A stretch of DNA of 64,000 nucleotides, taken from assembly GCF_900215245.1 (NCBI RefSeq), contig NZ_LT907842.1, positions 1 to 64,000 on the forward strand, read 5' to 3'. The translations under genes were made by a program, and so were the position numbers. This document shows positions 29,612 to 40,496 of this stretch, piece after piece (positions within the stretch are counted from its first letter, which is position 1; each line of letters starts with the position of its first letter). Below the pieces are notes generated by a model. It had not been told where the DNA came from. It ran no database searches and was given only the letters and a program-made list of their open reading frames with translations. The stretch comes from Pseudomonas fluorescens (GTDB lineage Bacteria; Pseudomonadota; Gammaproteobacteria; Pseudomonadales; Pseudomonadaceae).

Positions 29612-30448
29612 TCAGGCGGTTTGCCGCGCCTGTAAACGGCAGCCGGCCAGGAGCGTCAGTACGCCGTCGATCACCCGCGGGTCGGCCAGCACCTTCTGAT
29701 GGCCGCCCTGCTCCAGGCGCAGCAGACGGCTGTCGAACCAGGCGTCATGAATGGCTTGCGAAGCTTTGACCGGAACAAAGGTGTCGTCTTCGGCGTGCAC
29801 GATCAGGCCCGGAAGGTTCATCTGGTAGTGAGCGACGTCCAAGTGCTTGAGCGGCATGCCGAAAGTCAATTCGACTTCGCGGATAAACGCGGCGCGCGCA
29901 CGGGCCGGCAAGCCCACCATACCGGCAAACCCCCGCAGCACATCGAGGAACCGCGACGGTGCCGCAATGCTGACCAACGCCTCGGTACGCAACCCCAACT
30001 GCACCGCCAGCAGCGCACTGGCGCCGCCCATGGAATGCCCCACGACCGCCTGCAGCGGTGGTAACTCCGCGGCGGCTTCGAGCATCGCGCGAGCAAACAG
30101 CAGCACATGCGCTTCACGCCCAGGCGAACGGCCATGGGCCGGCCCATCCAGGGCAATCACCGAATAACCGTTATCCACCAGCGCGGTGATCAGACTGGCG
30201 AACTGCGTGGGACGCCCTTCCCAGCCGTGCATCAGCAACACGGCGGGCCCTTGCCCCCAGCGCAACGCCGACAGACCAAAACGCAGGGTGATGCGCTCCG
30301 ATTGCGCCAGCAGCGGTAACTCCCAATCACGCGGCGGCAGGTTGCGAGGCGTCATGAACGTGCGGCGCAACTTACTCGCCACCGTGCGCGGCGCCAAGCG
30401 GCCGACGGTGCCATTGAAACCACGAATCCAGGTTAATGCGCCCATCAT
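29612..30448 (-). CDS. alpha/beta hydrolase
   Basis: 278 residues with a canonical alpha/beta hydrolase layout: oxyanion strand VLLMHGWEGRPTQFASLITA, ALDGPAHGRSPGREAHV, nucleophile elbow VVGHSMGGASALLAV (Ser near residue 135), Asp in VHAEDDTFVPVKAS, and His in LEQGGHQKVLADPRVIDG. No signal peptide is evident. It probably hydrolyses an ester or lipid. It lies 13 bases downstream of the tetR gene, so the TetR repressor very likely controls it. Confidence 0.9.
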   Translation of the reverse strand: MMGALTWIRGFNGTVGRLAPRTVASKLRRTFMTPRNLPPRDWELPLLAQSERITLRFGLSALRWGQGPAVLLMHGWEGRPTQFASLITALVDNGYSVIALDGPAHGRSPGREAHVLLFARAMLEAAAELPPLQAVVGHSMGGASALLAVQLGLRTEALVSIAAPSRFLDVLRGFAGMVGLPARARAAFIREVELTFGMPLKHLDVAHYQMNLPGLIVHAEDDTFVPVKASQAIHDAWFDSRLLRLEQGGHQKVLADPRVIDGVLTLLAGCRLQARQTA

Positions 30449-30461
30449 GCGACTCCCCTTT

Positions 30462-31001
30462 TTAACGTACCGCCGACTTGGCAGCGCGTAACACGCGGTC
30501 CGACAATTCGCCCGGGCCGAGAGCCCGCGCCAAGGCCAGGCCGCCGATCATCAGGGCCATATCCGCCAGAGCTTTGTCGGTGTCCTCCGGGCTGGCGGCC
30601 AACTGGGCGGCCATCAACTCCGTATGTTCGTTGAGCGCCAGGCGAAACTCATCCGGCAGGCGGCTCATCTCGCCCACCGTTGCCGGGATCGGGCAGGCCT
30701 GGTCCGTCGAGTCGCGGTGTTTGCGCGACAGGTAGAACGCCGCCACCAGGCTTCTGCGCTCCTCGCCGGTGAGGCTTGCGTCCATGTCGTCAATGGAGGC
30801 ACGACGCCGGGCCAGCAACTGCGTGAAGGCCTCCAGCATCAACGCGTCTTTGCTTTCAAAGTGCGCGTAGAACCCGCCGACCGTGAGCCCGGCTGCACCC
30901 ATGACTTCACCGACGCTCGGCTCGGCAGGGCCGCGCTGGATCAACGCCGCGCTGGCAGCCTGCAAAATGCGTTCGCGGGTTTGCGCTTTTTTATCGCTCA
31001 T
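30462..31001 (-). CDS. TetR family transcriptional repressor
   Basis: 179 residues. The N-terminal HTH covers about 8-55 (RERILQAASAALIQRGPAEP through GEVMGAAGLTVGGFYAHFES), with GGFYAHFESKDAL the recognition part. The C-terminal ligand-binding half ends in ALARALGPGELSDRVL. It heads the gene run tetR-hydrolase-thioesterase. A perfect 10-base inverted repeat lies 26-48 bases upstream of its start and is the obvious operator, so the gene is probably autorepressed. Confidence 0.92.
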   Translation of the reverse strand: MSDKKAQTRERILQAASAALIQRGPAEPSVGEVMGAAGLTVGGFYAHFESKDALMLEAFTQLLARRRASIDDMDASLTGEERRSLVAAFYLSRKHRDSTDQACPIPATVGEMSRLPDEFRLALNEHTELMAAQLAASPEDTDKALADMALMIGGLALARALGPGELSDRVLRAAKSAVR

Positions 31002-31026
31002 CGTTGCCTCCGTCTGTCATGGGTTA

Positions 31027-31049
31027 AATATTATTACCATAATAATATT
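31027..31049. promoter_or_regulatory. palindromic operator upstream of tetR
   Basis: AATATTATTA, CCA, TAATAATATT: two perfect 10-base arms around a 3-base centre, strikingly AT-rich in a GC-rich genome. Position, symmetry and size fit a TetR dimer-of-dimers operator, and it would overlap the tetR promoter. Confidence 0.75.
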
Positions 31050-31236
31050 TTACAAGCCACCCACCTAACCGCTCGTCCGAGCAGCACCGATGAGAACGCA
31101 TGGAATAAAGCGCCTGCCGCCACCGTTTGCGATGCGGCGAGCCGAGGCCAACTGACTGGAAGCCTTGTGCGCCAATATGTGCGGGTTCGATGGGGAGATT
31201 TGGAGGTGGGTGTAAAAAACCCAAACGCCAGACAAA

Positions 31237-31268
31237 CAAAAGGGCCATTCAATAATTGAATGACCCTT
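31237..31268 (-). terminator. terminator of the Ala-Glu tRNA array
   Basis: The minus strand reads AAGGGTCATTCAATTATTGA then ATGGCCCTTTTG, a stem of about 12 pairs with one mismatch ending in a short T run, 26 bases past the last tRNA-Glu. Confidence 0.75.
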
Positions 31269-31293
31269 AAAAATCCCGCATAGCGGGTAATCG

Positions 31294-31369
31294 TGGCGTC
31301 CCCTAGGGGACTCGAACCCCTGTTACCGCCGTGAAAGGGCGGTGTCCTAGGCCACTAGACGAAGGGGAC
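31294..31369 (-). tRNA. tRNA-Glu (anticodon TTC), last gene of the array
   Basis: A 76-base cloverleaf: acceptor GTCCCCT/AGGGGAC, D arm CGTCTAGTGGCCTAGGA, anticodon loop CTTTCAC giving TTC, T arm GGGGTTCGAGTCCCC, encoded CCA. It matches the copy at 31575-31650. Confidence 0.96.
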
Positions 31370-31448
31370 ACAAACCTTCTATACAACGTGATCAGGCTGA
31401 GTCTGATCAGCTCAAGGACGGTGTGGCCGGAACCTTGAACGTGTAAAT

Positions 31449-31524
<76 letters not shown>

Positions 31525-31574
31525 GGATTTTTCGCCTCGCGGCGCAGCAGACCTTGCGAGCTGCTTGTTGAAAC

Positions 31575-31650
31575 TGGCGTCCCCTAGGGGACTCGAACCC
31601 CTGTTACCGCCGTGAAAGGGCGGTGTCCTAGGCCACTAGACGAAGGGGAC
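31575..31650 (-). tRNA. tRNA-Glu (anticodon TTC), first copy
   Basis: Same gene as at 31294-31369. It follows tRNA-Ala in transcription order, with a spacer clearly related to that of the other Ala-Glu unit. Confidence 0.96.
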
Positions 31651-31728
31651 AAAACCTTCTGTACAACCGATCAGCGCTGAGAACTGATCAATTCAAGGCC
31701 GGTGTGGCCAGACCTTGAACCTGTAAAT

Positions 31729-31804
<76 letters not shown>

Positions 31805-31910
31805 TCATCGGTGAGGACGGGGCGAATCTTAATGGCGGTTTGGAAGTGTGTCAAATTTATTTTCAACAATTTCCAAAATTTTTTGCCGGGATAACAATCA
31901 CTTACCGCCC

Positions 31911-31932
31911 AAACCCCGGAAAACCGGGGTTT
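31911..31932 (-). terminator. hairpin after gltX, possible terminator
   Basis: AAACCCCGGTTTTCCGGGGT with TT forms a nine-pair stem with a 4-base loop, 20 bases past the gltX stop. No T run follows directly, so read-through into the tRNA array is possible. Confidence 0.55.
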
Positions 31933-31951
31933 AGCCGTTACAACCGGTTGC

Positions 31952-33433
31952 TTAGCCGATAGCGCCCAGCAACTTTTCCCACTCTTTGTTTTCTTTCTTC
32001 GACACACCACCAAGCAAATCAAGGGCTTGGCGCAGACGGAAACGCGTGAGGTCCGGGCCGAGAATTTCCATCGCATCGAGTACCGATACCGAACTGGCCT
32101 GCCCGGTAATAGCGGCAAACATCAGCGGCATGGCATCGCGCAACTTCAGCTCAAGGGACTCGACCACCGCCTGGATCGTCGCAGTAATCGCCTCTTTCTC
32201 CCACTGACGCAGGCTTTCGAGCTTCCACAGGATCAACTGCATCAACTGGCGAACCTGGTCACCCGAGAGCTTCTTGGATTCAAACAGCTTGGGATCCGGG
32301 TTCACGCCACCAGCAAAGAAGAAACTGGCCAACGGTGCGACCTGGCTGAACGTCTCCACCCTGCCCTGCACCAGCGGTGCGATCTTCATCATGTACTCGG
32401 GGTTCAACGCCCACTGCTGCACGCGGCTGGCGAACTCTTCCACCGGCAGGTCACGCAGCCACTGGCCATTGAGCCACGACAGCTTCTCGATATCGAAAAT
32501 CGGCCCGCCCAAAGAGACACGGGACAGGTCGAAGTTATCGACCATTTCCTGCAGCGAGAACTTCTCGCGCTCGTCCGGCATCGACCAGCCCATGCGGCCC
32601 AGGTAGTTGAGCATCGCCTCAGGCATGAAGCCCATGCGCTCGTAGAACGTCACCGACGTCGGGTTCTTGCGCTTGGAGAGCTTGCTCTTGTCCGGGTTAC
32701 GCAGCAGCGGCATGTAGCACAACTGCGGTTGTTCCCAGCCAAAGTACTCGTACAGCAGAATCAGTTTGGGCGCCGACGGCAGCCATTCTTCGCCGCGCAG
32801 CACGTGGGTGATGCCCATCAGGTGGTCGTCGACCACGTTGGCCAGGAAGTACGTCGGCAGGCCGTCGGTCTTCATCAGCACCTGCATGTCCATGCGGTCC
32901 CACGGGATCTCGACGTCACCGCGCAGCATGTCCGGCACCACGCACACGCCTTCGCTCGGCACTTTCATGCGGATAACGTGAGGCTCGCCGGCAGCCAGGC
33001 GCTGGGCCACTTCTTCTTTCGAGAGCAGCAGCGCGCGGCCGTCGTAGCGTGGGGTTTCGCCACGCGCCTGTTGCTCGGCGCGCATCTGGTCCAGCTCTTC
33101 GGCGGTGCAGAAGCACGGGAAGGCATGGCCCATGTCGACCAATTGCTGGGTGTACTGCTTGTAGATCTCGCTGCGCTCGCTCTGGCGATACGGGCCGTGC
33201 GGGCCACCGACGTCCGGGCCTTCCGCCCAGGTAATGCCCAGCCAGCGCAGTGCATCAAAAATCTGCTGCTCCGACTCACGGGTCGAACGCAGTTGATCGG
33301 TGTCTTCGATCCGCAGGATGAATTCACCGCCGTGCTGCTTGGCAAAGCAGTAGTTGAACAGGGCGATGTAAGCAGTGCCGACGTGGGGATCCCCAGTAGG
33401 CGATGGCGCAATGCGCGTGCGGACGGTGGTCAT
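31952..33433 (-). CDS. gltX: glutamyl-tRNA synthetase
   Basis: 493 residues, class I synthetase: the HIGH-type motif in [20 protein letters not shown] at residues 7-25 and the KMSKS-type loop in [17 protein letters not shown] near residue 245. The C-terminal anticodon-binding helical domain is complete. It charges tRNA-Glu with glutamate. Two of the tRNA-Glu genes lie directly downstream, so enzyme and substrate genes are adjacent and perhaps partly co-transcribed. The length matches the proteobacterial enzyme. Confidence 0.97.
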   Translation of the reverse strand: MTTVRTRIAPSPTGDPHVGTAYIALFNYCFAKQHGGEFILRIEDTDQLRSTRESEQQIFDALRWLGITWAEGPDVGGPHGPYRQSERSEIYKQYTQQLVDMGHAFPCFCTAEELDQMRAEQQARGETPRYDGRALLLSKEEVAQRLAAGEPHVIRMKVPSEGVCVVPDMLRGDVEIPWDRMDMQVLMKTDGLPTYFLANVVDDHLMGITHVLRGEEWLPSAPKLILLYEYFGWEQPQLCYMPLLRNPDKSKLSKRKNPTSVTFYERMGFMPEAMLNYLGRMGWSMPDEREKFSLQEMVDNFDLSRVSLGGPIFDIEKLSWLNGQWLRDLPVEEFASRVQQWALNPEYMMKIAPLVQGRVETFSQVAPLASFFFAGGVNPDPKLFESKKLSGDQVRQLMQLILWKLESLRQWEKEAITATIQAVVESLELKLRDAMPLMFAAITGQASSVSVLDAMEILGPDLTRFRLRQALDLLGGVSKKENKEWEKLLGAIG

Positions 33434-33543
33434 GGCAGGTCTCGAATGGGCGATAAAACTGAAAATTCAAACAAGGGGCGAATGGTAACAGCCTGGGGTG
33501 CTTGGGCTCCAGCGTGGGTGATTCTGGTGGACCGCGGTGCCGC

Positions 33544-33628
33544 CCTTCGCGAGCAAGCCCACTCCCACATTCGACCGCATTCTCATGCTGGCAATCGGTC
33601 AACCGTGGGAGCGGGCTTGCTCGCGAAG
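33544..33628. repeat. REPIN between uvrB and gltX
   Basis: CTTCGCGAGCAAGCCCACTC with CCACA is mirrored by GTGGGAGCGGGCTTGCTCGC with GAAG, separated by about 35 bases. One arm has a C-to-A change relative to the consensus. Confidence 0.9.
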
Positions 33629-33650
33629 AGGCCATCACCGCCGCTGCCAA

Positions 33651-35666
<2,016 letters not shown>

Positions 35667-36009
35667 AACGTACCTCGTGAAGTCACCCCAGACTCAATAC
35701 CGCCAGGGACGAAATAGCTCAGCAACCCGCGAATAGTTATCGCAGGCTGCAGGAAAAAACCATGATAGCTGTAGAAGTGGTGACGAATGTGACGGGTTTC
35801 AAGGCAATCGTCCTACCTGCCGTGGTTGACCAATGTTGCAATAAGACTAACGGTCGGCAAATAAACCGAAAAACTTGGCCGAAAAGCCGTTTCGGCTGTC
35901 GCCCTCAGCCTGGATGGCCTCTATACTAGCTCCCCGTTTGTGCACCGCTCTAGTGCATTCGGCTGGAGCGCGACACGTCCCTCCATTCCCCCATAGAGCT
36001 GCCGCAAAA
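35667..36009. other. divergent intergenic region, uvrB / aminotransferase
   Basis: 343 bases with promoters for both neighbours presumably inside. I see no convincing open frame, no REP, no LexA-type palindrome and no strong terminator hairpin. An in-frame extension of the aminotransferase to 35875 runs through it but has no ribosome site. Confidence 0.5.
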
Positions 36010-37206
36010 ATGAGCCTGTTCTCCGCTGTCGAAATGGCACCACGCGATCCAATCCTGGGCCTCAACGAAGCATTCAACGCCGACACCCGAACCACCAAGG
36101 TCAACCTTGGCGTGGGCGTTTACTGCAACGAGGAGGGGAAGATTCCACTCTTGCGTGCCGTTGCCGAAGCGGAAGCCATTCGCGTGGCGCAACACGCCGC
36201 CCGTGGCTACTTGCCAATCGACGGCATCGTGGCGTACGACCAGGCCGTGCAAACGCTGCTGTTCGGCGCTGACTCGCCGCTGCTGAGCGCCGGCCGTGTC
36301 ATCACCGCACAAGCGGTCGGCGGCACCGGCGCGCTGAAAATCGGCGCCGACTTCCTCAAGCAACTGCTGCCCAACGCCGTCGTCGCCATCAGCGACCCGA
36401 GCTGGGAAAACCACCAGGCGCTGTTCGAAAAAGCCGGCTTCCCGGTGCAAACCTATCGCTACTACGACGCCGCCACCCACGACGTGAACCGTGCCGGTCT
36501 GCTCGAAGACCTCAACGCCCTGCCGCCACAGTCCATCGTGGTGCTGCACGCGTGCTGCCACAACCCGACCGGCGTCGACCTGAGCCCGGCCGACTGGCAA
36601 AACGTGCTGGACGTGGTCAAGGCCAAGAACCTGGTGCCGTTCCTCGACATGGCCTACCAGGGCTTCGGCGACGGCATCCACGAAGACGCCGCAGCGGTGC
36701 GCCTGTTCGCTGAATCGGGCCTGACCTTCTTTGTGTCCAGCTCGTTCTCCAAGTCGTTCTCGCTGTACGGCGAACGTGTGGGCGCGCTGTCGATCGTCAG
36801 CGAATCCAAGGAAGAAAGCGCGCGCATCCTGTCCCAGGTCAAGCGTGTGATCCGCACCAACTACTCCAACCCGCCAACCCACGGCGCGGCCATCGTAGCG
36901 GCAGTGCTGAACAACCCTGAGCTGCGCGCCCAGTGGGAAGCCGAACTGGCTGAAATGCGCCTGCGCATCCGTGGCATGCGCGAGCAGATGGTCGCCGAAC
37001 TGGCCAAAGCAGCGCCAGGCCACGACTTCAGCTTCGTCGGCCGCCAGCGCGGGATGTTCTCCTACTCCGGCCTGACGGTTGAGCAAGTCACCCGTTTGCG
37101 CACCGAGTTTGGTATCTATGCACTGGACACTGGCCGCATCTGTGTGGCGGCGCTGAACCAGTCGAACATTGGCGCGGTAACAAAGGCGATTGTTCAGGTT
37201 CTATAA
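36010..37206 (+). CDS. aromatic/aspartate amino acid aminotransferase
   Basis: 398 residues from the ATG at 36010 (MSLFSAVEMAPRDPILGLNE), the normal N-terminus of the family. A PLP fold-type-I class I aminotransferase: the pocket includes LNEAFNADTRTTKVNLGVGV, HACCHNPTGVDLSPADW, and the PLP lysine in VSSSFSKSFSLYGERVGALS near residue 248. The family covers AspC, TyrB and PhhC. The sequence resembles TyrB/PhhC-type enzymes that transaminate tyrosine, phenylalanine and aspartate with 2-oxoglutarate. Substrate preference is inferred. It has its own terminator. Confidence 0.92.
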   Translation: MSLFSAVEMAPRDPILGLNEAFNADTRTTKVNLGVGVYCNEEGKIPLLRAVAEAEAIRVAQHAARGYLPIDGIVAYDQAVQTLLFGADSPLLSAGRVITAQAVGGTGALKIGADFLKQLLPNAVVAISDPSWENHQALFEKAGFPVQTYRYYDAATHDVNRAGLLEDLNALPPQSIVVLHACCHNPTGVDLSPADWQNVLDVVKAKNLVPFLDMAYQGFGDGIHEDAAAVRLFAESGLTFFVSSSFSKSFSLYGERVGALSIVSESKEESARILSQVKRVIRTNYSNPPTHGAAIVAAVLNNPELRAQWEAELAEMRLRIRGMREQMVAELAKAAPGHDFSFVGRQRGMFSYSGLTVEQVTRLRTEFGIYALDTGRICVAALNQSNIGAVTKAIVQVL

Positions 37207-37224
37207 CCTGACGGTGCTGAACGA

Positions 37225-37250
37225 AGGGAAGCCGCGGCTTCCCTTTTTTA
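37225..37250 (+). terminator. terminator of the aminotransferase gene
   Basis: AAGGGAAGCCGCGGCTTCCC followed by TTTTTT: a perfect eight-to-nine pair stem with a tight loop, 18 bases past the stop. Confidence 0.92.
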
Positions 37251-37317
37251 ATGCCTGTCGCAAAACACCCCGCTCCCCTAGACTGAACCTCGACTGCCCC
37301 TTTGCTGTGAGAGCCCT

Positions 37318-37527
37318 ATGAGAAACGACGACCTGGACCTGCGCGCCGACCGCGACGAACTGGATGATTTCACCCCGCGCGCGCCACAAGCCAAGCGCCA
37401 GAAAAGCCTGGTGCTGCAAGTCGCCCTCGGCGTGTTCCTCGGCGGCCTGGCCTTGTGGCTGGTGCAACTGGGCGCGACGGCGATCATGGCCAAATTGGCG
37501 ATGGGCACCTTCCAGTTCGGCGGCTGA
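37318..37527 (+). CDS. small single-pass membrane protein, unknown function
   Basis: 69 residues: a charged N-terminus rich in Asp/Arg (MRNDDLDLRADRDELDDF), a basic patch QAKRQK, and one hydrophobic helix (SLVLQVALGVFLGGLALWLV) followed by a second weaker stretch. GTGAGAG lies upstream of the ATG. It resembles short conserved Pseudomonas membrane proteins of no known function. It stands between a terminator and a REPIN, as a single-gene unit. Confidence 0.7.
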   Translation: MRNDDLDLRADRDELDDFTPRAPQAKRQKSLVLQVALGVFLGGLALWLVQLGATAIMAKLAMGTFQFGG

Positions 37528-37538
37528 CAGCGATCCCC

Positions 37539-37627
37539 TGTGGGAGCCGGCTTGCCTGCGATTACGCCAGGCCTGCCGATACCTCTATCGCTGCTACGCC
37601 GTTATCGCAGGCAAGCCAGCGCCCACA
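37539..37627. repeat. REPIN of a second sequence class
   Basis: TGTGGGAGCCGGCTTGCCTG with CGAT is mirrored by ATCGCAGGCAAGCCAGCGCC with CACA. The core GCCGGCTTGCCTGCGA differs from the GCGGGCTTGCTCGCGA class elsewhere in the window, implying a different mobilising RAYT family. Confidence 0.88.
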
Positions 37628-37633
37628 CTGGCG

Positions 37634-38506
37634 CTACTTGGCTTGCAGAGCGCGTGCTTCCAACAACTTCACAAAGCTGTTCAAACTCTGCGACACCGTG
37701 CCCCGCCGCCAGATCAGCCAGGTGTGCAGAATGCGGAACGCGTCGCTCAACGGCCACACACTCACCGCCGTAAACCCCGGCATGCTTTCCAGCATACTGC
37801 GCGGCATCAGCGCCAGGCCGGCGCCGGCGCTGACGCAGGCGAGCATCCCGTGGTAGGACTCCATCTCGAAAATCTTGCCCGGCACCGCACCATCCTGTGA
37901 GAACCACCGTTCGAAGTGATGGCGATACGAGCAGTTCGCGCGAAAGGTGTAGATGCTCTCCCCCGCCACATCCTGCCCGCGGGTGATCGGCGCGTGATGC
38001 AGCGGCGCAATCACCACCATCTCCTCTTCAAACACCGCCACGCCCTCCAGCGTGGCATGCAGCACCGGGCCGTCGACAAATGCCGCCGCCAGGCGCCCCG
38101 ACAACACGCCTTCGATCATCGTGCCCGACGGCCCGGTGCTCAGGTCCAACTCGACCTTGGCGTACTTCTGGTTATACGCCGCGAGCAACGCCGGGATACG
38201 CACGGCGGCGGTGCTCTCCAGCGAGCCGAGGGCAAACGCGCCCTGGGGCTCCTCACCCGCCACCGTCGCGCGGGCTTCTTGCACCAGGTCGAGAATACGC
38301 CGCGCATAGCCGAGGAAATTCCACCCGGCCGGTGACAGACGCAGGCGGCTTTTCTCGCGGATAAACAATTCCACGCCCAAGTCTTGTTCCAGTTGCTTGA
38401 TACGCGTGGTCAGGTTCGACGGCACGCGATGAATCAACTGCGCGGCGGCGCTGATGCTGCCTTGCTCGGCAACCGCCTTGAAGATTTCCAGCTGCACCAG
38501 ATCCAA
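37634..38506 (-). CDS. ptrR: LysR regulator of succinate-semialdehyde dehydrogenase, PtrR-like
   Basis: 290 residues from a TTG at 38506 (read [20 protein letters not shown]), which has GGAG six bases upstream. A TTG four codons earlier is the alternative. The HTH contains [20 protein letters not shown] and the effector domain [15 protein letters not shown] and [20 protein letters not shown]. These phrases match what I remember of E. coli PtrR (YneJ) closely. PtrR there controls sad, next to it. Here it is divergent from a sad homologue, the same pairing. Confidence 0.9.
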   Translation of the reverse strand: MDLVQLEIFKAVAEQGSISAAAQLIHRVPSNLTTRIKQLEQDLGVELFIREKSRLRLSPAGWNFLGYARRILDLVQEARATVAGEEPQGAFALGSLESTAAVRIPALLAAYNQKYAKVELDLSTGPSGTMIEGVLSGRLAAAFVDGPVLHATLEGVAVFEEEMVVIAPLHHAPITRGQDVAGESIYTFRANCSYRHHFERWFSQDGAVPGKIFEMESYHGMLACVSAGAGLALMPRSMLESMPGFTAVSVWPLSDAFRILHTWLIWRRGTVSQSLNSFVKLLEARALQAK

Positions 38507-38609
38507 GTCATTCTCCAATCGTGAACGTATTGCTTAATATTATTCAGTTTCCAGAAAACATGCAGCCCCGTAGGCTAAACCCATTCCACTCATTCAGCCG
38601 GACGGTGCC

Positions 38610-40001
38610 ATGAACGCGATGACTCAACAGACCCACGCCTTGTCGATCAACCCCGCCAACGGCGAAACGGTCGGCAGCTACCCTTACGAAACCCAGGCGC
38701 AACTGGACGCCGCGCTCAACCGCGCCACCGACGCCTTCCGCACCTGGCGCCGCCAGCCGGTCAGCCAGCGCGCCGAGCGGCTGCTGGCCCTGGCCAGTGC
38801 GCTGCGTGACCAAGCCGAAGACATGGCGCAGATGATCACCCTGGAAATGGGCAAACCCATCGCCCAAGCTCGCGCCGAAATCGAAAAATGCGCACACCTC
38901 AGCGAATGGTATGCCGCCCACGGCCCGGCCATGCTCGCGCCGGAGCCAACGCAGGTGGACAACGGCAGTGCCCAGATCGAATACCGCCCGCTGGGCCCGA
39001 TCCTCGCGGTGATGCCGTGGAACTTCCCGGTCTGGCAAGTGCTGCGCGGCGCCGTGCCGACGATGCTCGCCGGCAACACCTACGTGCTCAAACATGCGCC
39101 GAATGTCATGGGCAGCGCCTACCTGATGAAAGCGGCGTTCCAGAAAGCCGGGTTCGCTGAAGGCCTGTTCGAAGTGATCAACGTGACCCAGGACGGCGTC
39201 TCCACCGCCATCGCCGACCCACGCATCGCCGCCGTCACGTTAACCGGCAGCGTCCGCGCCGGCATGGCCATCGGCTCCCAGGCCGGTGCCGCGCTGAAAA
39301 AATGCGTGCTCGAACTGGGCGGCTCCGACCCGTTTATCGTGCTCAACGACGCCGACCTCGATGCCGCCGTCCAGGCCGCCGTGATCGGGCGTTTCCAGAA
39401 CAGCGGCCAGGTCTGCGCCGCCGCCAAGCGCCTGATCATCGAAGACGGCGTGGTAGAAGCCTTCACCGCTAAATTCCTCGAAGCCAGCCGCGCCCTGGTC
39501 ATGGGCGACCCGACAGCTTCCAGCACCTACGTCGGCCCGATGGCGCGCTTCGACCTGCGCGACGAGTTGCACGGCCAGGTCCAGGCCACCCTGGACGAAG
39601 GCGCGACCCTGCTGCTGGGCGGCCACAAAGTACCCGGCGCCGGCAACTACTATGCGCCCACCGTACTGGCCAACGTCACCGACCAGATGACCTCGTTCAA
39701 ACAGGAACTGTTTGGCCCCGTGGCCTCGATCATCACCGCCCGCGATGCCGACCACGCCGTGGCCCTGGCCAACGACAGCGAGTTTGGCCTGACGGCGAGC
39801 GTCTTCACCACCGACTCGGCCAAGGCACGCGACATCGCCAACCAACTGGAAACCGGCGGGATCTTCGTCAACGCCTTCAGCGTCTCGGACCCTCGGGTCG
39901 CGTTCGGCGGCATCAAGAAAAGCGGGTTTGGGCGGGAGTTGTCGCACTTTGGCGTGCGCGAATTCTGCAACGCGCAGACGGTATGGCTGGATCGCAAGTA
40001 A
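38610..40001 (+). CDS. sad: NAD-dependent succinate-semialdehyde dehydrogenase, Sad/YneI type
   Basis: 463 residues. An aldehyde dehydrogenase with ILAVMPWNFPVWQVLRGAVP, LTGSVRAG (NAD-binding turn), KKCVLELGGSDPFIVLNDAD (catalytic Glu) and FQNSGQVCAAAKRLIIEDG (catalytic Cys near residue 270). The C-terminus FGGIKKSGFGRELSHFGVRE matches the Sad branch. The enzyme oxidises succinate semialdehyde to succinate, the final step in putrescine and GABA use. An ATG three codons downstream is an alternative start. The 103-base gap to ptrR holds an AT-rich TTAATATTA stretch near 38535 that may be the LysR site. Confidence 0.92.
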   Translation: MNAMTQQTHALSINPANGETVGSYPYETQAQLDAALNRATDAFRTWRRQPVSQRAERLLALASALRDQAEDMAQMITLEMGKPIAQARAEIEKCAHLSEWYAAHGPAMLAPEPTQVDNGSAQIEYRPLGPILAVMPWNFPVWQVLRGAVPTMLAGNTYVLKHAPNVMGSAYLMKAAFQKAGFAEGLFEVINVTQDGVSTAIADPRIAAVTLTGSVRAGMAIGSQAGAALKKCVLELGGSDPFIVLNDADLDAAVQAAVIGRFQNSGQVCAAAKRLIIEDGVVEAFTAKFLEASRALVMGDPTASSTYVGPMARFDLRDELHGQVQATLDEGATLLLGGHKVPGAGNYYAPTVLANVTDQMTSFKQELFGPVASIITARDADHAVALANDSEFGLTASVFTTDSAKARDIANQLETGGIFVNAFSVSDPRVAFGGIKKSGFGRELSHFGVREFCNAQTVWLDRK

Positions 40002-40023
40002 GCCCCGGAGGCTGGCCGTGATA

Positions 40024-40070
40024 GTTGGCGCAAGCCAACTACCGGTGGCGAGCGGGCGTGCCCTGCTCGC
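40024..40070. other. two small hairpins after sad
   Basis: AGTTGGC-GCAA-GCCAACT at about 40024-40041 has a GNRA-type tetraloop. GGCGAGC paired with GCTCGCC lies at about 40047-40070. No T run follows either. They probably protect or end the sad mRNA ahead of the riboswitch. Confidence 0.4.
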
Positions 40071-40194
40071 CAGCAACTTACGGCCCTTGCCCTGGCGTTT
40101 GGCGCTGGCCTTGCCACCACACGCCCGGCGGCCCCGCTGATCGACGTGTATGGGGTACGCAGATCAAGCTCCCCCTGCCGGTCACGATCGACTA

Positions 40195-40400
40195 CCATAC
40201 CGCGCCGGTTCCCAAAGGGGACTAATAGGGAATTCGACGCGCAGCCCATCGCGCCAATCGAAACTGCCCCCGCAACTGTAGGTGCCGAGCCTGCTCCACA
40301 TCGCCACTGGGCATTGCCCGGGAAGGCCGGAGCGTGGCGACGACGCATCAGTCAGGAGACCTGCCGGCCCAGTAACTCACTAACCGGCGGGGTGTCCGGG
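40195..40400 (+). promoter_or_regulatory. cobalamin (adenosylcobalamin) riboswitch
   Basis: The aptamer elements occur in order: GGTTCCCAAAGGGGACTAAT with AGGGAA at about 40207-40232, the B12-box CTGCCCCCGCAACTGTAGG at about 40264-40282, GCCACTGGGCATTGCCCGGG with AAGG at about 40303-40325, and GTCAGGAGACCTGCC at about 40351-40365. This is the normal layout of cobalamin riboswitches. It lies about 100 bases upstream of a three-gene ABC importer, whose translation or transcription should fall when cobalamin is bound. Confidence 0.93.
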
Positions 40401-40496
40401 AAGGACGTCCTCGCCTGCCTGAACCGCAGCGTTCGAGGGGGTGTTTCCGAACCGTACCGCTCCAGTTCCACGTACGGTCCATACGGAGATTGCCCC

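Noticed and set aside
35667..36009. SOS (LexA) box for uvrB
   Set aside because: No CTGT-N8-ACAG or close variant was found in the upstream region.
40146..40496. Upstream extension of the importer binding protein
   Set aside because: It would translate through the cobalamin riboswitch, and the signal peptide starts at 40497.
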